Source of the DNA: Hymenobacter lapidiphilus | GTDB taxonomy: Bacteria > Bacteroidota > Bacteroidia > Cytophagales > Hymenobacteraceae | NCBI RefSeq assembly: GCF_003417065.2 | Contig: NZ_QVLT01000004.1 | Location: 124,001-188,000 of the forward strand | DNA length: 64,000 bases | Direction of reading: 5' to 3' | Shown: piece by piece, positions 1-9,931 of the stretch | How positions within the stretch are numbered: the stretch's first letter is position 1 | How the letters are laid out: every line of letters starts with the position of its first letter | The notes under the pieces: model-generated | Seen by the model: only the letters and a program-made list of their open reading frames with translations | Told to the model about the DNA's origin: nothing | The model's database searches: none | Position numbers and translations under genes: made by a program

Positions 1-1248
1 CATCTCGTAACTATACGATTCCAAAAGGGTAGTGCCATACACGTTGCTGGTCTGACGAGCCCACGCCATTTTCCCTTGGTACTTAGCGCTTGCCTGCTCC
101 CGCGTTTCACCATTCTTTGCAAAAAAGGACGGCACATTACCATCATGATCGACTCCGAAGTGCTCTAAGTAAAGCTTCTTGTCTCCTTGTGTTATGGTAA
201 AGTCCGGTTTCCATTGCCCGTAAAGAGGCGAGGATGTGGGATGCTCGTATGGAAATTCATACTGATACTCGACCCCGTTGAAGAGAAGAAAATTGGCAAT
301 CTGGCATTCTTCTACACTTTTGACTACTTCCTGTTTGTAGGTTTTCTTCCCTTTCACCCAATGCTCCACGCTTTTGTAGGATCGAATATTATTATCCTTC
401 AAGTGCTGAAAGTAGGCTCCTTGGTTCTGAAATTCCTCTGAAGACTTGACGGGTTTCAGATGATGGATGAAGTAGGTAGTTACTTTCTCAGCATATGCAC
501 GATCCTGCATAAGCTTCTTAAACGTAGCGCTGATGAAAGCACGAAATTGGCTTTCATCATACAGAGAAGGCTGTTTTTGCTCCACAGCGCAGATAACATC
601 CTTGCCGAATTTGTGAAAGGTTCGCGGCTGCATCCCTTTGATACCAATGCGGTCAGCGAGTGTGGTGGCTGATTTACTGGTAAACGAGATGAGCAAGATG
701 TTGCTTGGATCGGTGCGGTATCGGTCAAGTACGTACTTGACCTTGCCAATGATTGTCGTGGTTTTACCAGAGCCTGCACCGGCAACAATCAAGCTGTTGT
801 CCTCATTGCTGATGATGGCAGTGCGTTGCTGCAAATCAAGGCTTCTGCCTTCTATATGGCTAAAGATGTTATCGTATCGCTGCAGTTCTTGCGGGATAAA
901 ATCCTTGTTGTAAGCTTGCCGGATCTCATCTCCCCGGTTATAATGGTCGAGGAAGGCTTGGATTGTGGCTTTCTCCAATGATGATAAATTAGTAGCCTCG
1001 TAAGCTAGCCCCTTGACTGCTTCAAAGGCAGCACTATACTGGTCCTTCCAGATTCTGAGTTTATAATTCTCAAAATAGCCCCATGAATAGGAAGTGAACG
1101 ACTTGAAGGCGGACTCTGCCTCTACAAGCGTTATTAGCAAGATTCTGAGCTTCGTCGTTAGGGCATTGCGCCTGCTGGTTTCGGAAATCTGCAGATAGAT
1201 TAGATAGACGACAAGCACCATGCAGATGCCCAATCCTAGATACGCCAT
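1..1248 (-). CDS. UvrD-like SF1 helicase, 3' end cut by the window
   Basis: The minus strand from an ATG at 1248 is open to base 1, giving 416 codons of an unfinished protein. Residues 5-20 are a hydrophobic helix, so the protein is probably membrane-tethered. Around residues 137-145 is a Q-motif-like LDLQQRTAI, followed by the Walker A AGAGSGKT (157-164) and motif Ia LLISFTSKSA. The last part shows a PDF...LYLEHFGVD pattern, as in the insert found before motif II in helicase IV/UvrD-type enzymes of Bacteroidota. Such helicases unwind DNA with 3'-5' polarity. Motifs II to VI lie outside the window. The PLD-fold gene ends 106 bp upstream on the same strand, so the two may be co-transcribed. 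Family assignment is firm; a defence role is inferred from the island. Confidence 0.85.
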   Translation of the reverse strand, partial: MAYLGLGICMVLVVYLIYLQISETSRRNALTTKLRILLITLVEAESAFKSFTSYSWGYFENYKLRIWKDQYSAAFEAVKGLAYEATNLSSLEKATIQAFLDHYNRGDEIRQAYNKDFIPQELQRYDNIFSHIEGRSLDLQQRTAIISNEDNSLIVAGAGSGKTTTIIGKVKYVLDRYRTDPSNILLISFTSKSATTLADRIGIKGMQPRTFHKFGKDVICAVEQKQPSLYDESQFRAFISATFKKLMQDRAYAEKVTTYFIHHLKPVKSSEEFQNQGAYFQHLKDNNIRSYKSVEHWVKGKKTYKQEVVKSVEECQIANFLLFNGVEYQYEFPYEHPTSSPLYGQWKPDFTITQGDKKLYLEHFGVDHDGNVPSFFAKNGETREQASAKYQGKMAWARQTSNVYGTTLLESYSYEM

Positions 1249-1354
1249 GAAAAATGTTTGTGCCGAAAACTTACTTTAGGTCGGCGAGCGGAAAGGTCAG
1301 GTGAGTGGCTGAGCGGCTTCGGTCGAAGCCGTGATAGTAGCAGTGTTAGCTTGG

Positions 1355-2284
1355 TTAGGCATTCTTAAGCACGAAACGAGCTTTTTCTAGTGCCTGCTCA
1401 TAATGGGCAGCAACAGCTTGCTCATCCGTATACTCATAACTCTTAGCGGCATAGATCTGAATGACGTTACGATTCCAATAGCAGCGGTACTCACCTAGTA
1501 TTCTGTTAAATGTGGCTTCTAGTTGACTTTTTACCCGTTGATAGTCATGACTATTCCCAAATTCTAGCCGAATTGAGCCTTCGTAACGAAACGTGACGCC
1601 TAACCTTGGGAAGCCTTCCGCCATGATTGTCGTTCTCATCCCTGCCCCAAATAATTGAGGGCTGCTTTCTGTTTGGAACTGGATGGCAGAATAAGCCGGA
1701 TTTTGCGAAAGAAGCTCATGCAGCTTCCGCACCTTCAGATTATGATCAAATGACTTGCTTGGAGCAAGGGCAACACTTACACTAGGTTGTGGCACCGCAA
1801 CAGGTTGTTTGGCTAAGCTATCTGTTGTTCTTGTGCTTGCTCGGGCTGCTGCTATAATAGAACGCGCTTCCGCAAGTGCGTCAGCAAAGCATTCTTTATC
1901 ATCACGTTGAGTCAGTACAATGCTCATCTCTCTGTTGTTCTTCTCAGAGAACTCATAAAGATTCATTGAGCTAACGATAAGTGTAGATTCATTATGATAA
2001 CATTTTGCGTGCAGGTTTTCGAGGTAGAGTAGTTCTAGGTTATGTAACATATCAAGCTGCTGTCGTTCTCGTGGACGTAGCTCAGATTTTCCATATACCA
2101 ACTTGATTTTCACTCCCAATTCGTTCGCCTCCGCTAATCGCTCTGATAGGATGCGGCTCAATTTCAAGTAGGGAGTTATGAGCACCAGATCAGATTTTGC
2201 CTTGATAATGATGTTCTCAATGAGGTGAGAAGTACCTGAAGTGGTAAGGAACTGTGGCATGTCAGAGTAAGGAGATGTAGCCAA
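1355..2284 (-). CDS. phospholipase D-fold (PLDc-like) protein
   Basis: A 309-residue protein. Residues about 20-150 form a PLD-like domain: ITPYLKLSRILSERL near the start, then LHAKCYH with the HxK core and SSMNLYEFSEKNNRE downstream. This matches the HxK...N/S...E signature of nuclease-type PLD domains. One HKD-like motif per chain suggests it acts as a dimer. Residues about 190-309 form a second domain that I do not recognise. Members of this superfamily are phosphodiesterases, often DNases, and are common in restriction and defence loci. It lies between the helicase (downstream, 106 bp) and the KAP NTPase (upstream, 247 bp), all on the minus strand. An internal ATG at the ninth codon is an alternative start. 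Confidence 0.75.
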   Translation of the reverse strand: MATSPYSDMPQFLTTSGTSHLIENIIIKAKSDLVLITPYLKLSRILSERLAEANELGVKIKLVYGKSELRPRERQQLDMLHNLELLYLENLHAKCYHNESTLIVSSMNLYEFSEKNNREMSIVLTQRDDKECFADALAEARSIIAAARASTRTTDSLAKQPVAVPQPSVSVALAPSKSFDHNLKVRKLHELLSQNPAYSAIQFQTESSPQLFGAGMRTTIMAEGFPRLGVTFRYEGSIRLEFGNSHDYQRVKSQLEATFNRILGEYRCYWNRNVIQIYAAKSYEYTDEQAVAAHYEQALEKARFVLKNA

Positions 2285-2531
2285 AGCTAGCTAGAACAAG
2301 GTGATATGTATAAACTGTAATAATCATATATCTATGAGAGGAGGAAAGGGACTTAAGGTTGTCAAGTATCGTTACTGATAGCGGTGGTTTCAATAATGTA
2401 TGTTTTTCGCATAGTAACACAAAATCAATGGATAGGACAAAGATTTGTAATTCAATGAGTTAATGTTAAAGACAAGTTGTAGCCGCCAAAGATCGAATTA
2501 TGATTGATTGCAGGCAAAGTCACGTAATGCA

Positions 2532-5090
2532 TTAGCTGTCTTTGTGTCCTTGAAAATCATAAGCAATAGGTTTGTAATTATTTTCAACAAACTTATCGTA
2601 GAAATCAGAGAATAAGCTTGTGAAACTATTCAGATCCTTGTTGTTATGTACAAGCGGTTTAAAATCGTTCCATGACCCAAAAATATCAGTGACTATATCG
2701 CTCACGGTATATTTTTCATCCATGCTTCTGTGTTCTTTGTTTGTTATGTCTCTTATAAAATCAGTATATACTTTAGTTTTTATAAATTCTATGAATATGC
2801 TGCGTGATCCTTCTATAGTTTTGCGACCCTCCTCGTGTATCGTGCTGCCGTGTCTTGACCAGCTTTTATATTTGCAGTTATGATATAGTTCCCATGTGTC
2901 TCTGGTCAATGATTCAGAAACGTTGCAATGCTGGTTAAAATAGCCTAGTGCAATGCTATGGCTTTCTTCCGTCGCAAGTGGAAAGCCATCTGAGAAATAA
3001 CTATTTATTGATTCAATAAAATCAGACTCAAAACGAAAAGGATGTTTAGCTGACAGAAATAAATTTCTGATAAATTCTTGATATGCTACCTTGTCTTTGC
3101 TGTAATATTTGTTAGATATTCTATTTTCGTGGTCGGAAATTTTATTTCTCAAATCGTCTTTGTCGTAGCCGTTTAATGTGCCGAATACTTGTGAGAGATG
3201 TTCTGGATAGGGGGTATTGGCAAAATTAAATATTGTGGTTATGATTTTTTCGAAATCTTCACGATCATCAAACTGATGAATATCAAGGAAACGTTGTCTG
3301 ATTTCCCATGAAAGCCCTTTAGCACACCATTCTTCAATGCTTTGGTTAAACACATGTTGTTCACTAGCTCTCGCTCTGCTGAATGCTACTTCTGATAAAT
3401 TGTCCTCAAGGAGAGCGTATGTAGAATACTTTCTGAAGTTGCTAGGAAATGCAATTGAAAGTACCGAAGATGAGTAAGAGTTAATGTAACTGTCAGTAAA
3501 TATGTCACTTAGCAGCTTTATTATTTGAGTAATATCATTTTTATTGATGGATAGATTTGGATTGTCTATAATATAGTTTTCTATTAAATATTTGCCTGTC
3601 TTTTCTTCAGTTGCAAGCTTATACCTTGCCTTGCTATATTGGACATATGTATCTTTCGTGCTTAGAAAGATATGGCTTTTCTTAAATAATAATTCATAGA
3701 TTACTGGATATTTCATTCGAATTATTTCTATATTCATGAAGTCGACTATGTCCACTTCGTTTAAAAGTTTAGAAAGGTTTAGTGACAAGGAATTGCTGAA
3801 ACGAGTTACCTCTCGAATATTCTCCAAATGATGAATAGCTGCAGTATTGCTTCTGTAGCTATCACTCTTGATAGCAGGTTTAATTACTGAATCGTAATGG
3901 TTTGGGAATAGCTTTGCTAGTTGAGATTCTAAGTGAAGAAGTAGACGCTCGGCTTTGTAATAAGGTAGGTTAATCTCAAGTTGAAATATTTTCTCTAGGA
4001 ACTTGGTGTGGTTATGAATATTCTGTTGCGATAAAGCCTCTAAAACATAGTTTCGATCGTATGCAACGACAAAAAATGTATTATAAAAATCCGCGTTATT
4101 TCTGATTAGACGAATTACTTCTAATATTTCACTTTTGTCAGACCTGTCTAAATCATCAATGAATATAACAATTCGTTTATTGATTTTAGATAATGCTTTG
4201 TTTATCTGTTTGTAAAGTTCCTTGATAGAACTTTCACCTGCCACCAAAGTTATTGTTGACTTGATTGATTTAGTAATATCGCTATCATTTATTGATATAA
4301 GCTTTTCGCTATATGATCGTAGTAGTTGCGCTAATGATGAATAATATGGCGCTATAGCTTCTTGGACAGTATCAAAAAAGTCGGTAACTACTGCGTTCGG
4401 GGTGGTACTGTTCCAGGATGAGAAATCGATTAGTATAGTGTCATCACTATCTATTCTCTCTTTAATGAGATTGATGAATGAAGTTTTTCCACTACCCCAG
4501 GCTCCATTTACCCCAATCGCAAAAGAATGGTTAAAGCTGCTCTTGTTTATATATGTTGCAACAGTGGCTGCATAATCTTGGTATCCTAATGCATCACTGT
4601 CTGCAGTCCGTATAGGTTCGTCTGTTGCTAAGTGAACAGATCCTAAAGTGAGGGTTCTGCGGTTGTAGCGTGAGCGAAACCATAGTCCCATGTACACGGC
4701 TGGGTATGCCAAGAAAGTGTCAGCATATGCTAGATTGGATGCGACAGAGTAGTGAGTAAAGCTCCATCGCTCAGAGAAAAGCCGATAGCACAGATAAAGG
4801 GCTACAGCCAAAGCGCTACTGGTAGCGAGAGGACCTGAAGCAACATATTGCTTATGCTTGCGCAACATGAGTAAAGACGCTAGTGCGATAAGCCCGAATA
4901 CAACATCATTGATGGTTCTCTTCTCAATCTTGCTAAACAAGGGTTGCACAAGAATCTTTGAGGCGAGGTCCTCGAAAGGCTGATGCAGCAGAATCGCGCA
5001 GCAGACTAGAAAAAAGAAGGCTATTATGGATTTCTGACTCAGAAAGTTCAGTACATGGTTGATCTTCTTCACTGTTGCTTCTGGGGACAA
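2532..5090 (-). CDS. KAP-family P-loop NTPase with N-terminal membrane segments
   Basis: An 852-residue protein. Four hydrophobic segments occupy about residues 20-35, 62-77, 88-105 and 123-138. A KAP NTPase domain follows: Walker A GAWGSGKT (196-203), Walker B IVIFIDDLDR (307-316) and the sensor-like VVAYDRNYV (341-349). Membrane segments close to the P-loop are the hallmark of the KAP family, which includes the phage-exclusion protein PifA. The long C-terminal half has no domain that I recognise and could be a sensor or effector. It is AT-rich like the rest of the island. The three minus-strand genes 1-5090 may form one unit, with this gene first. Family is confident; an anti-phage role is inferred from family and context. 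Confidence 0.82.
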   Translation of the reverse strand: MSPEATVKKINHVLNFLSQKSIIAFFFLVCCAILLHQPFEDLASKILVQPLFSKIEKRTINDVVFGLIALASLLMLRKHKQYVASGPLATSSALAVALYLCYRLFSERWSFTHYSVASNLAYADTFLAYPAVYMGLWFRSRYNRRTLTLGSVHLATDEPIRTADSDALGYQDYAATVATYINKSSFNHSFAIGVNGAWGSGKTSFINLIKERIDSDDTILIDFSSWNSTTPNAVVTDFFDTVQEAIAPYYSSLAQLLRSYSEKLISINDSDITKSIKSTITLVAGESSIKELYKQINKALSKINKRIVIFIDDLDRSDKSEILEVIRLIRNNADFYNTFFVVAYDRNYVLEALSQQNIHNHTKFLEKIFQLEINLPYYKAERLLLHLESQLAKLFPNHYDSVIKPAIKSDSYRSNTAAIHHLENIREVTRFSNSLSLNLSKLLNEVDIVDFMNIEIIRMKYPVIYELLFKKSHIFLSTKDTYVQYSKARYKLATEEKTGKYLIENYIIDNPNLSINKNDITQIIKLLSDIFTDSYINSYSSSVLSIAFPSNFRKYSTYALLEDNLSEVAFSRARASEQHVFNQSIEEWCAKGLSWEIRQRFLDIHQFDDREDFEKIITTIFNFANTPYPEHLSQVFGTLNGYDKDDLRNKISDHENRISNKYYSKDKVAYQEFIRNLFLSAKHPFRFESDFIESINSYFSDGFPLATEESHSIALGYFNQHCNVSESLTRDTWELYHNCKYKSWSRHGSTIHEEGRKTIEGSRSIFIEFIKTKVYTDFIRDITNKEHRSMDEKYTVSDIVTDIFGSWNDFKPLVHNNKDLNSFTSLFSDFYDKFVENNYKPIAYDFQGHKDS

Positions 5091-5250
5091 GGTTACATCG
5101 CATACCCGACAAGGTGTATGGATTCTAATGTATGAGCGAATGTAGCGTTCAGTACGATGCGCTGGATGATGATCTTATAAGAGACTGAACAGTCCAATTT
5201 TCGACTTCGTCTAAGTGTAGAAGTATCATTCATAATGTCATCAAGACATC

Positions 5251-5442
5251 ATGGAGGATAAAAATAGTGCATATCTTGCTGATATTCAGTGTAATAATGG
5301 TCAGCAAGACGAGACCGTGGTAGGAGAAAGTATTGGACTTGCTGAACCTGAGATTGAGCAGATCATCAAAGGGCTTTTGAAAGAAGGTAGGATTGAACAC
5401 CAGAGCTTTGAAATCTGTAGCTACAGGCTTACAGGTAGATAA
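5251..5442 (+). CDS. small winged-helix-like protein
   Basis: A 63-residue acidic protein. Its pattern, a predicted recognition region VGESIGLAEPEIEQIIKGLL followed by an EGRI turn and a strand ending YRLT, is typical of small winged-helix DNA-binding domains. It is divergent from the KAP gene and followed by a hairpin terminator at 5613-5644. It could be a regulator of the neighbouring genes, but nothing here shows that directly. The reverse strand is also open across this stretch; this strand is preferred because of the recognisable fold pattern. Confidence 0.5.
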   Translation: MEDKNSAYLADIQCNNGQQDETVVGESIGLAEPEIEQIIKGLLKEGRIEHQSFEICSYRLTGR

Positions 5443-5612
5443 CCCATACATCCTGGTTCGGGCATACATATGTCTTCTGCAATATACAGCTAGAGTTTTC
5501 GATGATAAGAGATCTTTATTTGAAGGCTATCTAGCAGATATAATGGGTGTTAAGAGCGTTAAAGAATAGATTTGAAGGAGAAAGCACCTTATTTCATAAT
5601 GTTCTTTCTACA

Positions 5613-5644
5613 GAATAAACCTCAGTGTAAGCTGGGGCTTATTC
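5613..5644 (+). terminator. imperfect hairpin, probable terminator
   Basis: Two 13-base arms (5613-5625 and 5632-5644) pair around a 6-base loop, with one mismatch and one G-U pair. It lies downstream of the small winged-helix gene and before the next plus-strand gene. There is no long T-run. Confidence 0.4.
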
Positions 5645-5690
5645 ATTGGCTTCTATCTTCACTGCTAACATCGTAGACCACACCTAAATA

Positions 5691-6542
5691 ATGGATATCA
5701 TCATAGGGGATTTTGAGCTATATCTCCACTTTCAACGCCAGTCTGCTACACCACAACGTATCTTCAAGTCGCAAGCCGATTTGATTGTTGCACTTGCAAA
5801 GCTTGATGACCTACTAGCACAGACTGTTGCTCAAGAGCTACACGTAGAGCTAATACTTGATGATGTACAAGTAGGCTCCTTGCGCTCTAAGTTAGCAATG
5901 CTATTGAGAGAAGTTCCTGATGAAGCCATTAAGGACTTTGACTGGCAGAAACTAGTAGGACACTTTCTTCTTAAAGCCAAGTATGTGCTTCTGAAGCATT
6001 TAGAAGATACAGGGGAGTTTACCTCGGGGCAGCAAATAAAGGCTATTCAACAGGAAATACAATCATTAGCTGAGCCAACACAACCCAATCAGCTTACTGT
6101 TGCTGGACAAATCCCTTTAGATAAGCTGACCGGGTTTATTGAATCTATAGTACGATCAGTAAGCCCTTTATCTTCAGGTGACTATGTTGAATACAGATCA
6201 GCAGTAGGTAATGTGAGGTTGAACCCTAACTTCAATACCTCCAACTTAAATGCACTTGTAGCTGCCGATGCTCAGACCACGGAGCACGAATATCTCATGA
6301 AAATCAAACGCGCCGATTTTCTTGGCGACTCTATGTGGGATTTCATGCTACGAGGCAGAATGATTTCTGCCAAAATCGTTGATAATGACTGGTTAGTAGA
6401 GTTTCATGAAGGACGTATTAATATTCTTCCTGGTGACTCCCTATTGGCACGCTTACGTACTGAGTATACCTATGGTCCTAACTTCCGGAATGCTCAAGAA
6501 CACCACACAGTACTGAAAGTGCTGGATGTTATAAGGCATTGA
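5691..6542 (+). CDS. protein of unknown function
   Basis: A 283-residue soluble protein with no signal peptide or membrane segment. The first 120 residues are mostly predicted helix. After a short linker, the C-terminal third (about 195-283) reads as a compact mixed domain with ADFLGDSMWDFMLRGRMI, DNDWLVEFHEGR and a closing YTYGPNFRNAQEHHTVLKVLDV. Similar tail patterns occur in uncharacterised proteins of restriction and defence islands, as far as I can recall, but I cannot name a family. The gene stands alone between the small winged-helix gene and the restriction-modification enzyme. A codon bias like that of its neighbours supports island origin. Confidence 0.7.
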   Translation: MDIIIGDFELYLHFQRQSATPQRIFKSQADLIVALAKLDDLLAQTVAQELHVELILDDVQVGSLRSKLAMLLREVPDEAIKDFDWQKLVGHFLLKAKYVLLKHLEDTGEFTSGQQIKAIQQEIQSLAEPTQPNQLTVAGQIPLDKLTGFIESIVRSVSPLSSGDYVEYRSAVGNVRLNPNFNTSNLNALVAADAQTTEHEYLMKIKRADFLGDSMWDFMLRGRMISAKIVDNDWLVEFHEGRINILPGDSLLARLRTEYTYGPNFRNAQEHHTVLKVLDVIRH

Positions 6543-6995
6543 TTCACATGAAGAATAAAGACAGGCGCAAGTAAAATGAATTAACAGGGCAACCTGCAGA
6601 ATAAATAGGCAATATAAAGTGACTGCTTGAACGATGTAGATCAATACGTAGCATGACATTTATTCAGTATTGAAATTGTGGTCACTAAGGTTAAGTTATT
6701 CCTTGATCAACATCGGCTACTACACAAATAGCTAAGGTATGCCGGTGCAAACGAGATATATGACATTAACTACTTCCCAATCTGTGTGTGTTATATGTAC
6801 AATAATATACTGATATTGTTATAGATTAATGCAGATGTTAATTAAGTATATTGTAGTGTAAATAACTGATAGAGATTAGGTTATCATTATGATTTGCTTT
6901 GCTTTGAAGCAGTCGTGGTTTCTAAGTTGACAAATGGTAATTTGCTTGACATTTCGCGAACAAAAGTGTTCGTTTCCTTCAAAAAATAGTACAAT
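6543..6995. other. AT-rich intergenic region before the RM gene
   Basis: About 450 bases with no supported gene. It is strongly AT-rich and contains two TTGACA hexamers (6927-6932, 6946-6951) and the palindrome at 6957-6972 just before the RM start. I saw no clear TAnnTTTG box. Confidence 0.5.
6957..6972. promoter_or_regulatory. 16-bp inverted repeat, candidate operator of the RM gene
   Basis: CGAACA, four bases, then TGTTCG: a perfect 6+6 inverted repeat centred 31 bases before the RM start codon. Controlled expression of stand-alone RM enzymes often relies on an operator in this position. No controller gene is adjacent, so the binding protein is unknown. Confidence 0.4.
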
Positions 6996-9581
6996 ATGTC
7001 GACAGGTCTTACCATAGTCTGCCCTATTCGAGGAGTCCTGAAAGCTGCTGCAAAAAGCAAGAACGGTCTTAAACCATCAGAAGAAAGAATCCGAGTTGAA
7101 GCTATTAAGCATCTGATTCAACTTGGTTACCCAAAAGATCATTTTCAAATTGAAACTGTTGTAAAAAAGTTTGGCAATTCAGGTAGAAATAGCCTTCGAG
7201 CTGATTTCACTGTTTTAGATGTGCCCGTTGCTTCTGTAAAATCTACTGATATTGATACTATATTGGAGCATGCAATAATTTTATGTGAGGTCAAACGTGA
7301 TAGTACTAAGATTGAATTGACTAAGGCAACGCAAGTGAAACCATTACTAGATTTCGCAAAGCGTGATGATAGCATTGCTATATATTGGGACGAGATTGAG
7401 CAAAGAATTTTTTGGAATGAAAGGAAAGGTGGCAAACGATCTGTCAAAGAAGCTTCACTGGCTTTACTTCCTAAATACGGACAAAAGCTTCTTGTCAAAG
7501 CTATCCCATTTAGTGCTACTGTTGCTTCTGATAATCTATTAACCCTATTCTCAAGGATAGAGGATTTGCTCCATGCCGCTACGATTGATCCAGACAAGCG
7601 GTATGGCGTAATGATGCAGCTTATATTAAGTAAGCTTTACGATGAACATAGCAAGCAAGCGAAACCTCACGAGGAATTAGAGATACAAGACTATGAATCA
7701 CTAGGTTATAATGGTAGTAATGCGCTTGTTAAGTTCAATGCGTTATTATCTAAAGCTGTGGCGTATTATGAGAAGGCACTTCCTCAACCCGTTTCTACTA
7801 GTTTGCCTGTTAAGGTAACAGGTTCAGTATTGTTGGAAATATGTAAGTTGCTTGCCCCCGTAAGGCTAATTGCCTCTAAGAGAGAGGTAGTTCAGACATT
7901 TTACATGAAATTCGCTAAGGGGTTGTACAAGTGGGACTTGGCTCAATTCTTTACTCCTCCTACAGTAACTGACTTTGTTGTTAATATACTAAACCCTCAG
8001 TTTGGCGAACACATTAAGGATCCAGCTTGTGGAAGTGCAGACTTTCTAACTGCTGCATTTCACATAGGTAGAGATAAGGATCCTAATTATGCGTCATGCG
8101 TTTGGGGGGTAGATAATTCTAATAATGCCGTTCAAGTCGCCATTCTTAACATGATGTTAAATGGTGATGGTAAATCGAATATAAAAGAAAGAAACTCTCT
8201 TGTAAACATTAACAACGAAAAGGATAAATATGAAATTATGGTATGTAACCCTCCGTTTGGTGTTAAAATAACGGAGAAGAACCCTGATATTCTCAAACAG
8301 TTTTCATTGGGCTACGAGTGGAAAGAAGATCACGGAAAATGGGCGCAAACTTCTGAGTTGCTTGATGCCCAGGAACTTGGTATACTTTTTTTAGAAGTTT
8401 GTGTTGTTCAAGCTAAACCAGGTGGAAGAATTGGGATTATTCTTCCCAATGGATATCTTGGAAATACCTCAAAAAAATATATGATTTTTAGAAGGTGGCT
8501 TATGACTCATTGCAGAGTTGCAGCCATATGCTCATTTCCGAGATTTACTTTCAAAACCAGCGGTGCTGATGTTAGCGCGAGTATCATATATCTTGAGAAA
8601 AGGGAATCCCCTCTTTTAGACTTCATGACAGATGATAAATACTCTTTCAGCGTTCAGATGATTGAAAAAGTCGGCTGGAATCTTGGGGATAAAAAGGCAG
8701 CTGTCAGTTATAAGCAGAATCCAGATGATGGGACTTTTATTGTTGATGTTGATGGTGAGCTAATGCTTGATTCTGATTTTGATAAAGCATTGGCTGATCT
8801 TCGTAATAGTCAGGCAAGTGTTCATTTCCCATGGTTGCTTGAAGATAAGACCATTAGCCCTGATGGAACAGGATGGAGTGTTTCAATTGATAATGTATTA
8901 GGGGACCCTTATTTAACGTTGGATCCCAAAAGGTATTCTAATAAATATACAAAATTGATAGAAGCGATTAAGAAGGAGGACTATTTTAGATTAGGTGATG
9001 TTGTAGAGATTTTGCCTGAAATGCATACTTCCTCTGGTAAAAAGGTAAAGAGGGTGGCGAAGCATGTGTATAAATACGTGCAAATTGCTGATATGGACTT
9101 TGGTGATTATAACTCCTCTGAGCTTCGTGGGTGGGAGTTGCCCGGTCGTGCAAAGCATTTTGCAGAAGCTGGCGATTTATATTTAGGGTCGATTTGGGCA
9201 AGCGTATCCAAGTGGTGCTTAATATCTAAGAATGCGGAGGATACTGTCGTGACCAATGGCTGTTATAGACTAAGAGCAAAGGCAGGCGCTGAGGATCTAA
9301 TGCCAGACTTAATATCATTCATTTGCACTGAAAATTATCGTATTCAGATGCGAGCTATCTCAAGAGGATCAGATGGTATGGCTGCAATAACTGCCGAAGA
9401 CCTATTAAACGTATTAGTTGTGAAGTTAAGTGAAGATGCTAGAAATGAAGTGAAGCCTTATGTTGACGGTCTCTTAGAAGGTACGTCAAATATCAGAGCA
9501 AAGGTCTCTGCATTGCAGCAGGATAAAGTGATTTCCATACCTGACCATGCATACAGGTCATCTCATGTAATCCTCGTTTAA
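6996..9581 (+). CDS. single-chain restriction-modification enzyme (type IIG/type I-like)
   Basis: 861 residues combining three functions. The N-terminus is a nuclease-like domain with D70 (RADF) and E98-V-K100 (LCEVKR), a PD-(D/E)xK arrangement as in HsdR-N. The middle is an N6-adenine methyltransferase of the HsdM type: motif I DPACGS (342-347) and motif IV NPPFG (418-422). The C-terminus, from about residue 655 (FRLGDVVEILPEM), reads as an HsdS-like target-recognition domain. Such proteins cut and methylate DNA at a site set by their own recognition domain, so no partner genes are needed, and none is present. It is followed by a strong hairpin at 9601-9641. Everything expected of an active enzyme is visible; cleavage activity is not proven. 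Confidence 0.85.
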   Translation: MSTGLTIVCPIRGVLKAAAKSKNGLKPSEERIRVEAIKHLIQLGYPKDHFQIETVVKKFGNSGRNSLRADFTVLDVPVASVKSTDIDTILEHAIILCEVKRDSTKIELTKATQVKPLLDFAKRDDSIAIYWDEIEQRIFWNERKGGKRSVKEASLALLPKYGQKLLVKAIPFSATVASDNLLTLFSRIEDLLHAATIDPDKRYGVMMQLILSKLYDEHSKQAKPHEELEIQDYESLGYNGSNALVKFNALLSKAVAYYEKALPQPVSTSLPVKVTGSVLLEICKLLAPVRLIASKREVVQTFYMKFAKGLYKWDLAQFFTPPTVTDFVVNILNPQFGEHIKDPACGSADFLTAAFHIGRDKDPNYASCVWGVDNSNNAVQVAILNMMLNGDGKSNIKERNSLVNINNEKDKYEIMVCNPPFGVKITEKNPDILKQFSLGYEWKEDHGKWAQTSELLDAQELGILFLEVCVVQAKPGGRIGIILPNGYLGNTSKKYMIFRRWLMTHCRVAAICSFPRFTFKTSGADVSASIIYLEKRESPLLDFMTDDKYSFSVQMIEKVGWNLGDKKAAVSYKQNPDDGTFIVDVDGELMLDSDFDKALADLRNSQASVHFPWLLEDKTISPDGTGWSVSIDNVLGDPYLTLDPKRYSNKYTKLIEAIKKEDYFRLGDVVEILPEMHTSSGKKVKRVAKHVYKYVQIADMDFGDYNSSELRGWELPGRAKHFAEAGDLYLGSIWASVSKWCLISKNAEDTVVTNGCYRLRAKAGAEDLMPDLISFICTENYRIQMRAISRGSDGMAAITAEDLLNVLVVKLSEDARNEVKPYVDGLLEGTSNIRAKVSALQQDKVISIPDHAYRSSHVILV

Positions 9582-9600
9582 CCAAACCCCTCTTAACGCA

Positions 9601-9641
9601 TATACAAAAGAAGCCGGTTCATCTGAACCGTCTTTTGTATA
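9601..9641 (+). terminator. terminator after the RM gene
   Basis: Outer arms of 11 perfect base pairs (9601-9611 with 9631-9641) and an inner stem of 7 (9615-9621 with 9624-9630) around a 2-base loop, with a 3-base bulge on the left. It lies 20 bases after the RM stop codon. Confidence 0.75.
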
Positions 9642-9712
9642 CAAGTGATGGGGCGATGGGGAGTGGTTTTTATATATAATGTATATCCAGATTTAAAAAA
9701 CAGAAATTACAC

Positions 9713-9931
9713 ATGGACATTATAGATGCTATAAAGGGGTATTCAGATCGTGACTGTTCGCTACGATCTAGTGCTTCAGGAGGATGGCTTGTTATTGAAG
9801 GGGGTATTGAAATCGCCATAGGTAAGGAGCGTTACGGCGAACTTTCTGACGCATTTGGAAGCGAGGTGCCGATTTCAGTAAATTCTCTCATCAAGAGGTT
9901 AAAAATTAACAGGGTTCTCGACGTTGAATGA
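9713..9931 (+). CDS. small protein of unknown function
   Basis: A 72-residue acidic protein beginning MDIIDAIKGYSDRDC. No membrane segment, signal or motif that I recognise. The regular alternation of charged and aliphatic residues and an ATG after a terminator support a real gene. It lies between the RM terminator and the serine recombinase and might be immunity- or mobility-related, but that is only position. Confidence 0.5.
   Translation: MDIIDAIKGYSDRDCSLRSSASGGWLVIEGGIEIAIGKERYGELSDAFGSEVPISVNSLIKRLKINRVLDVE

Noticed and set aside
5230..5469. 79-codon minus-strand frame opposite the small winged-helix gene
   Set aside because: The plus strand shows a recognisable fold pattern; the minus frame does not.
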